Source: Pararge aegeria (Eukaryota; Arthropoda; Insecta; Lepidoptera; Nymphalidae). Taken from it: DNA of 64,000 nt. The stretch's first letter is position 1. Each line of letters begins with the position of its first letter. Position numbers and translations under genes: made by a program. Shown one piece after another: positions 57,983 through 64,000 of this stretch. Location of the stretch: positions 16,720,921 to 16,784,920 of the forward strand of contig NC_053194.1 in the NCBI RefSeq assembly GCF_905163445.1, read 5' to 3'. The notes under the pieces were generated by a model. It was not told where the DNA came from and made no database searches. It was given only the letters and a program-made list of their open reading frames with translations.

Positions 57983-58162
57983 ATGTCGGAAATTTTGCAA
58001 ATTGTTCGCGATATTCTATCGCGCCGTTACAAAGCAACGAATACTCACTATAGGTGGCAGACTCGTTATAAAACTAGAGAACTTGAATGGATTGTCGTCT
58101 CCTATTTTGCGAATTTGCGAGGACAGCTTGACGGAAAAAATGTCTACTTGTCAGGTCGATAA
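57983..58162 (+). CDS. Small unassigned ORF
   Basis: A 59-aa ORF from an ATG in AAAAATGTCG context: MSEILQIVRDILSRRYKAT, HYRWQTRYKTRELEWIVV and SYFANLRGQLDGKNVYLSGR. The frame extends another 25 codons upstream of the ATG. A CAG|GTCGAT near 58153 could be a splice donor, making this a first exon. The composition is protein-like, with no low complexity and no repeat match in the window. I do not recognise the family. It lies about 2.3 kb upstream of the DCUN1D start on the opposite strand. Confidence 0.3.
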   Translation: MSEILQIVRDILSRRYKATNTHYRWQTRYKTRELEWIVVSYFANLRGQLDGKNVYLSGR

Positions 58163-59534
58163 TAACCTGAAATAAAAAATCAATGTGGAGAAAAAGGGAG
58201 AACGTAGCATGCATCACAATCACATTACAAGGGCATAATCATGTACCTGAGATTATTACAGCTAAAATATCACAAAAAACATAGAAGCAAACTGCTAAAC
58301 GAATCTAAGGTACTACTCGATGTCTTCACTGTTATACGAAGAAAACACTACTTATTATTATGTTAAACGCTGTAAACGGGTACAATGGGTCTTTTCAGTG
58401 ACCTAATAACACATAAAACATGCCGTCCATAACAAATTTAAAGAAAATTTTACAAAATCAAAGTGCAAACACAGCGGCTGAGAGGAAAAACTCAAACGAA
58501 ACTTTTTAAAACCACAGCGCAACAAAATAATACAACGTTTTGTTTTTGCTTCAAAGTTCAAACTTACAATAAAGTTCTTACTTTAAAAAGTATGGGTATT
58601 TTTGTAATCTGTTGGTTAAATACAATTACGAATTTAAATAAACAATATAATTTTTAACAAAAATGCTTTAGATTGTGTTAAATTCTCATCTACAATGAGG
58701 ATACTAAGATTGGTTTTCACCCATCAGAATTATGTTGTCTGTGGTAGGCTCTGAGCTACACAGACTTTGTACTCTGTAGTCCGTCCTGTATTGTCCTGTA
58801 TCTGAGTCCCTTCATCATTCATTATTCAATCCATATTTATTCAGGGAGTTCAAAAGATCAATGATCCATTCTCACTGAGATACTCACCAACTCACAGATC
58901 ATTTAACGCTTCTATAGTAGCTCCTTCATACTAAATGGATGTGAGGGATGAACAGGGTTAACGGCTAGTAAGGGTCTGTGGCATGAATTATATGAGGATC
59001 AGATAAAAGAGTTAAGAGCTACTGTAGGGAAATGAGGCTAAGAGGTGTCATGTACCGTATGTTACGTTGTACAGTTTACGCATCGGACGAAGAACGGACT
59101 ATGGGCTACCTCAAAACTATTCACAGATTAATATAATACAAGTAACAGTTGCGTGTCGTTGCTAGTCAGAGGTGCTCTGTCATCTGGATACTAAATTTGC
59201 TATGGGTTCACAACTGTGACCAAATTATGCGTTTTGTATGAAGTTGGCAAAGCGTTGATAATTACTGAATCGGGTAGCTGTTAATAAACTGTTGAGCATA
59301 CTTTCCCTTATCTATTGCTCGGTCTGCGGTTACTGATAGACTTTCATCATTCATTACTCTATATCGACCATTGTACTAGCGGTTGCCCGCGATCTTTGTC
59401 CGCATTTGAACGGTTTTTTACAAATCCCGTGGGAACCGTTTGTTTCTGCGATAAAAAGTTACTCCATCCGTCCATCTAACTCAATGCTCAACTCTAAAAA
59501 TCAAGTTGAGTGTTATTGGATAGAAGCAGCCGTG

Positions 59535-59767
59535 AAATTTAAGCTTAATTTGCTATACTCCGCGAAAAGCAGGAGAATATGTATGGTGTAATTTATAATT
59601 TCTTCAATCCTTATACTCCACACCAAACAGACCCTCGGCAATGTACCCTCCACGCACTGGTGGAGGATCTGTTTGGTGTGTAGTATAAGGATTGAAGAAA
59701 TTATAAATTACACCATACAGATTCTCCTGTTTTTCGCGGAGTATAGCAAATTAAGCTTAATTTTCAT
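59535..59767. mobile_element. Near-perfect palindromic MITE
   Basis: The left arm ('aagcttaatttgctatactc', 'cgcgaaaagcaggagaat', 'tataatttcttcaatcctta') is mirrored by the right arm ('taaggattgaagaaattata', 'attctcctg', 'gagtatagcaaattaagctt'), 233 bp in all with a small central spacer around 59645-59665. Half copies occur at 62548-62612 and 24981-25075. Confidence 0.85.
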
Positions 59768-60019
59768 AAGTTGATTGGTTGCTTATTAAGGATGTTAAGG
59801 AAGAACAAAAAAATAGACGAAGATTCGACGTTAAACTCCTGGCAAGGTAAATTTGGATTTTGTAGTTTATAATATTTTCTATTGGCTAGTTATATCCGAA
59901 AAGCTTCACTTCCGATAAACTTTTATCCTCGAAGAAGACGTAGGTAAGTCTTCGATTGTTAATGCGTATTGCCAGAGCAATTGTCTAAGGGATTATAAAC
60001 ATCAAGGTCTTTAACTATG

Positions 60020-60370
60020 GGCTTCATAATAAGGTAATTTTGGACCTACCAATCCATAAGTTTAAAGAATGTGTTAAAACACATTTATTACAGCGAGGTT
60101 ATTATACAATTGATGAGTTTCTTAATGACAAGGTTGCTTGGAAGCACCAGGCTCCGCTTTCATCTCTCACAAGATAGAAAAATGAATGTTAAAATATAAA
60201 ATGTAAATTTTTGATGTTGGAAAAGAGCAACTGCTGAGTTTCTTGCCGGCTTCTTCTCGGTAGAATCTGCCTTCCGAACCGGTGGTAGAGTCACTACACA
60301 CGGACAGACTTGACGTTTCAAAAGTGCTTGTATTAGGCCTACTTGAAATAAATGAATTTTGAATTTTGAA
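60020..60370 (+). mobile_element. LINE 3' end with reverse-transcriptase-like codons
   Basis: Codons reading KTHLLQRGYYTIDEFLNDKVAWKHQ (as two short stretches) are followed by a stop and the same 3' UTR seen at 52120-52318, ending 'aaataaatgaattttgaatt' repeats. It is the truncated 3' end of a CR1/Jockey-type element. Confidence 0.65.
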
Positions 60371-60557
60371 TTTTTTGAATAAGAAAGTGTAAAGTCTTTT
60401 TTCGGGCAATGGAAAGAGCTCGAAGTACTGCCAAGTGATTAATTTATAAATGGTGAGATCCGTAGAACCGTCATTGCTCAGCAAGTTGAGGTACCTACAG
60501 GACACGTAGGTAGGTAAGGTCCATAGGCGCTGGAGGGGCGACTTGGCATTATGAGAT

Positions 60558-60821
60558 TGTCGGCCGACTGGCGCAGTTTGCAGCGACCCTGCTTTCTGAG
60601 CCCAAGGCCGTGGGTTCGATTCCCACTACTGGAAAATATTTGTGTGATGAGCATGAATTTTTTTCAGTGTCTGGGTGTTTATATGTATATTCTAAGTATT
60701 TATGTATATTATTCATAAAAATATTCATCAGTCATCTTAGTACCCATAACACAAGCTACGCTTACTTTTGGGCTAGGTGGCGATGTGTGTATTGTCGTAG
60801 TATATTTAAAAAAAAAAAAAC
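60558..60821 (+). mobile_element. tRNA-derived SINE, full length
   Basis: The head 'cggccgactggcgcagtttg' has box B 'gtgggttcgattcccac'. The body is 'gtgtctgggtgtttatatg' and 'gctacgcttacttttggg', with an A-rich tail of twelve A. Confidence 0.88.
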
Positions 60822-61907
60822 AAACTTATGTTCATTTCGAGTAAGTCGGTTATCCACTTTTCGTTTAAAAATAGCAATGTTTTGTCTTACAAAACTGTAT
60901 TGTTAAATATATTGTTTAATACCTATTTCTTTAATTCTTTTACCGAAGATATTGACCGTGCAGCTTTTTTCTGCTATTTTCAATATCAGCAGCTTTGCCC
61001 CATAATAAAATCACAGAAGACATTATACTATGAAAGTACGCAAACTAAACCAGTCCTAGTTGTTACAACGTCAGTAATCTGCCTAATTTTTTGAACTGCG
61101 TAGGCAGCCGAGTTTATTTTACCCGCTAGTGTATCTACTCGTATATGGGTACCGTATTAAAATTCTATACCTACTATTTCTGTAGGTACTAATTTTAGGT
61201 AGACTAGTATATTTCACAGCAAGTTCATTTTTACTTCTAATGTTCAAATTATTGTGGTCACATATATTAACTTAAATTTGGAAATATTTTGTTAACATAT
61301 GTAAATGAAATTTTCCATATTTTAATACAAATATCTAATTATATCGCAAAATGCGGTTAACTTAGATCCTATCGCAATAAATAAGGACTCGAAGCAGCGA
61401 ATTGCCATTTGTTACTTTAAATGGGCGTAAAGTTTCTGCGGCAGCTAATTTTACACTTGGAACGTGTTCAGGTGGTTACGTAGTATACTCGTGTTGTGAA
61501 ACATGGTTTGTCGACTTCCCTAGCGCAGCGGTAGTACTGGTTTGTGGTTTAATACATTTCTGATTTTTCTCCAGTCTGGTCTATACCACCCCCGAAAGTG
61601 GAGCCGAAGTCCTAACCCCTACGCTATCACCGCATTCAATAGGCTATCACAGCCTTCATAGACGATAAAAAGATTTGTTCTCTGGCAGAACCCAGACATG
61701 TCTGCTGCAACATTATTATGTTTAATACACTGCGTGTGAGGTTACCGTCAGAACGCGAGATTACAGTCGAGGGCTAATTTGTAGTGATATAAAAAATATC
61801 TAAAATATCCAGTAAGTATGATAGATTAAAGATTTTAAACTATGATTTTCGTGGTTAACCAACATTTCTTAAGCATAGATAAATAGAATAATAATAGAAT
61901 AATAAAT

Positions 61908-61990
61908 CAACGGGTACATACCACGATAATATTTTGAATTTGTCGATATTTCGACCCAGTTCCATGGATCGTGGTATGTACCCGTTGATC
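61908..61990. repeat. 22-bp inverted repeat within retroelement-like sequence
   Basis: 'atcaacgggtacataccacg' (from 61908) is the exact complement of 'cgtggtatgtacccgttgat' (ending 61990), with 'tcgatatttcgacccagt' between. It is probably the end of a lepidopteran repeat folded on itself. Confidence 0.7.
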
Positions 61991-62019
61991 TATGCGTAAG
62001 AAAAGTATGATTTTTATCA

Positions 62020-62475
62020 CTACAAGTTATCCTTCGACTGTAATCTCACGTTTGGACGGTAACCTCACATGGAGTGCTGCTGACATCTTTGAGCTGGGGC
62101 ATCTCTTTACCAACTCCTACCACTTGCTGTGTTCGACTGTTCTCGACTTGTTGACAATCCCAAATTGACTTAAAGCTTGGAGTCTCTGGGGCACCGAAGA
62201 GATCTTATCTTCTATCTTCTCGCTTTGTGTGTTCTATCGACTTTATAATTCCTCCTTCCTCCTTCACGGGTTAACCTGTTAGGAAGTGTGGAAGTTATTT
62301 TTAAGCAATATCTCTTATCGCTTTCTACGCGACATCGTGCCGGAACGCTTAATCGGTCGGTCGCTTAATGAGTCGGTAGGGTAGTAACAAGCCTCGGCCT
62401 AAGCCTCCCACCAAAACAGGAAAATTCGTAAATAATCAATTCTGGACTGCTCCTGCCGGGACTCGAACAGGGATC
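62020..62475 (+). mobile_element. Interspersed repeat of the 4336-4560 family
   Basis: 'actacaagttatccttcgac', 'tgtaatctcac', 'gttaacctgttaggaagtgt', 'catcgtgccggaacgctta' and 'gcctcggcctaagcctccc', ending in a tRNA-like 'ctgccgggactcgaac'. An insertion of about 150 bp unrelated to the 4336 copy lies at 62085-62260. Confidence 0.55.
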
Positions 62476-62612
62476 GAGACTCTAAAAATCAAGTTGAGTG
62501 GTATTGGATAGAAGCAGCCGTTATTTGCGGAAATCCTTGATGTATTATGAAATTTAAGCTTAATTTGCTATACTCCGCGAAAAGCAGGAGAATCTGTATG
62601 GTGTAATTTTGT
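62475..62612. mobile_element. Half copy of the palindromic element with shared flank
   Basis: 'actctaaaaatcaagttgag' and 'attggatagaagcagccgt' also flank the 59535-59767 palindrome on its left. One arm (62548-62612) follows, after 31 extra bases absent at 59535. Confidence 0.6.
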
Positions 62613-62900
62613 TGTTAAAAGGTATTATACTGCTATATAAATACGCTTGATGAATGAACCCACTCTTGTTTCTACCGGCGCGGCGATCCAATAAAAATTT
62701 AGAACAAAAAGTATCATCGATAGTGTTCTCAGCGCCCGCCAAGTAATGAATTTTATAGGTAACATTTTGCTACTTTGTGTTGTCTTACTACTTACTTCGC
62801 GATAGTTTAGCTTTCTTTTTGTAAATAAATCGGTCCAGTACTTTCGGAGCCTATTGGGTACAAACAAACCAAAATATTTTCTTCTTCAAAATATTAGTTG

Positions 62901-63172
62901 ACGACCGAGTGGCGCAGTGGGCAGCGACCCTGCTTTCTGCGTCCAAGGCCGTGGGTTCGATTCCCACAACTGGAGAGTGTTTGTGTGGTGAACATGAATG
63001 TTTTTCAGTGTCTGGGTGTTTATCTGTATATTATAAGTATTTATGTGTAATATATTTATAAAAAAATATTCATCAGCTATCATTGTACCCATAACACAAG
63101 CTACGCTCACTTTGGGGCTAGATGGCGATGTGTGTATTGTCGTAGTATATTTATTTATTTATTTATTTATTA
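62901..63172 (+). mobile_element. tRNA-derived SINE, reference full-length copy
   Basis: Most complete copy: box A region 'gaccgagtggcgcagtgggc', box B 'gtgggttcgattcccac', body 'gtgtctgggtgtttatctg' and 'ctttggggctagatggcg', and a (TTTA)n tail. It resembles butterfly Metulj-type SINEs. Confidence 0.88.
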
Positions 63173-63324
63173 GTGCAGAGTAGAGTTCCATAATGTTTAT
63201 TATATACCTATTAGGTATGCTGTTATATGTAATGGTATGTTTTTGCACCACCTAGGTACCTTGCGTCTACAGCTGTGTTCTTTACGCCTTTAGCTGCCTG
63301 GAAGAGATCGCTATGTAGCTATCA

Positions 63325-63625
63325 TCATATTATGAACTCCTTTTCCGGCCCAATACAGGGCACAGGTCTTCTCCGACAATGAGAAGGGTAGGCCGTAGTG
63401 CCAGTGCGTATTGATGGACTTGATAAAATTGTAGAGAACTATTGGGCATGCAGTTTTCCTCGCATTGCTTTTTCCTTCATCTTGCGCTCTCCAAGCATGT
63501 GATAATTTAATTACTTAAAATGGACATAACTTAGAAAAGAAAGAGGTGCGTGCTGGGATTCGAACTCGGCCCCCCGAAAGTGATGCCGGAGTCTCAACCT
63601 GGCTCTCACAGCTTCTATTTCTACT
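63325..63625 (+). mobile_element. Lepidopteran tRNA-related repeat
   Basis: 'ttccggcccaatacagggca', 'tctccgacaatgagaagggt', 'gcagttttcctcgcattgct', 'tgctgggattcgaactcggc' and 'ccccgaaagtg' form a repeat widely seen in moth and butterfly sequence. The copy at 53395-53565 is shorter. Confidence 0.65.
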
Positions 63626-64000
63626 GCTTCTATGTAGCTATAAAGCCACCAAATGTCACACTCAATGTAACTTGCTATAAGTTTTCTTGTTTTCTGTTAT
63701 ATATTTTTTCTGTGGTGGACAATAAAAGTGAATTCATTCATTCATTCAATTCAGTTCAATCATGTTGATGTGTAGAGTTCAATATATAGTTGAATAATAA
63801 AATACTGCTAAAGATCTATTACTTCGAAAGTTGTAACTTCTAAGGACAATTTTTGGCAAAAGAAAATAATGGTTATCAATAATTGGCCATGGCATTTCAA
63901 ACTTACCTAATCCAGTTATAGCAAAATTAATTACGAAGACTTCCTTAATTATAAAGAGCTTGTTTTATGATACATCCGCTATTAAATACCTCAGCAAAAA

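Larger units (their letters stand above)
55674..64000. other. Intergenic region upstream of DCUN1D, SINE- and MITE-rich
   Basis: Holds SINEs (56748-56855, 57170-57413, 60558-60821, 62901-63172), a LINE 3' end (60020-60370), palindromic elements (59535-59767, 61908-61990), repeat copies (62020-62475, 62475-62612, 63325-63625) and one unassigned ORF (57983-58162). Stretches 55730-56700 and 58200-59370 show nothing recognised. No multi-exon gene was found. Confidence 0.55.

Overview
The window is eukaryotic nuclear DNA from an insect, most likely a lepidopteran and probably a butterfly. The coding regions are intron-rich, with GT-AG splice sites and insect-like orthologues of conserved eukaryotic genes. 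The AT-rich non-coding DNA is packed with tRNA-derived SINEs, LINE 3' tails and MITEs of the kinds common in moth and butterfly genomes. The species cannot be fixed from sequence alone. No operons, CRISPR arrays or prokaryotic features are present.

Five conserved genes were rebuilt exon by exon. (1) The 3' end of PLRG1/Tango4 (+, 1-2311), a WD40 subunit of the spliceosomal Prp19 (NTC) complex. (2) TBCB (-, 6860-10491), tubulin-folding cofactor B, five exons, 247 aa. (3) A SCAF4/SCAF8 orthologue (-, 18959-38810), an RNA polymerase II CTD-binding anti-terminator, 23 coding exons that join in one frame to 1584 aa. (4) FRG1 (+, 40277-42543), a spliceosome-associated actin-bundling protein, four exons, 257 aa. 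(5) DCUN1D4/5 (-, 51935-55661), a DCN1-like cullin-neddylation factor, six coding exons, 249 aa. Exon joins were checked by codon phase and by similarity to the known families. Three of the five genes act in pre-mRNA processing, which may be chance proximity.

Layout: 1-2.3 kb PLRG1; 2.3-6.9 kb repeats plus an orphan terminal-exon-like ORF at 4599-4840; 6.9-10.5 kb TBCB, with two minisatellites in its introns; 10.5-19 kb AT-rich DNA with a hAT-like MITE and an orphan exon-like block at 17940-18033; 19-38.8 kb SCAF, whose introns hold many MITEs, a perfect foldback and tandem repeats; 39.8-42.5 kb a small ORF divergent from FRG1; 42.5-51.9 kb repeats including a second copy of the hAT-like MITE; 51.9-55.7 kb DCUN1D, with a 16-bp minisatellite beside a splice donor; 55.7-64 kb repeats, SINEs, foldback elements and one small unassigned ORF.

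No clearly new multi-gene system was found. The items most worth following up are the mobile-element structures with readable target-site duplications, a GC-rich 151-bp hairpin repeat found four times within SCAF introns, the perfect 61-bp foldback in a SCAF intron, and the two orphan exon-like blocks.
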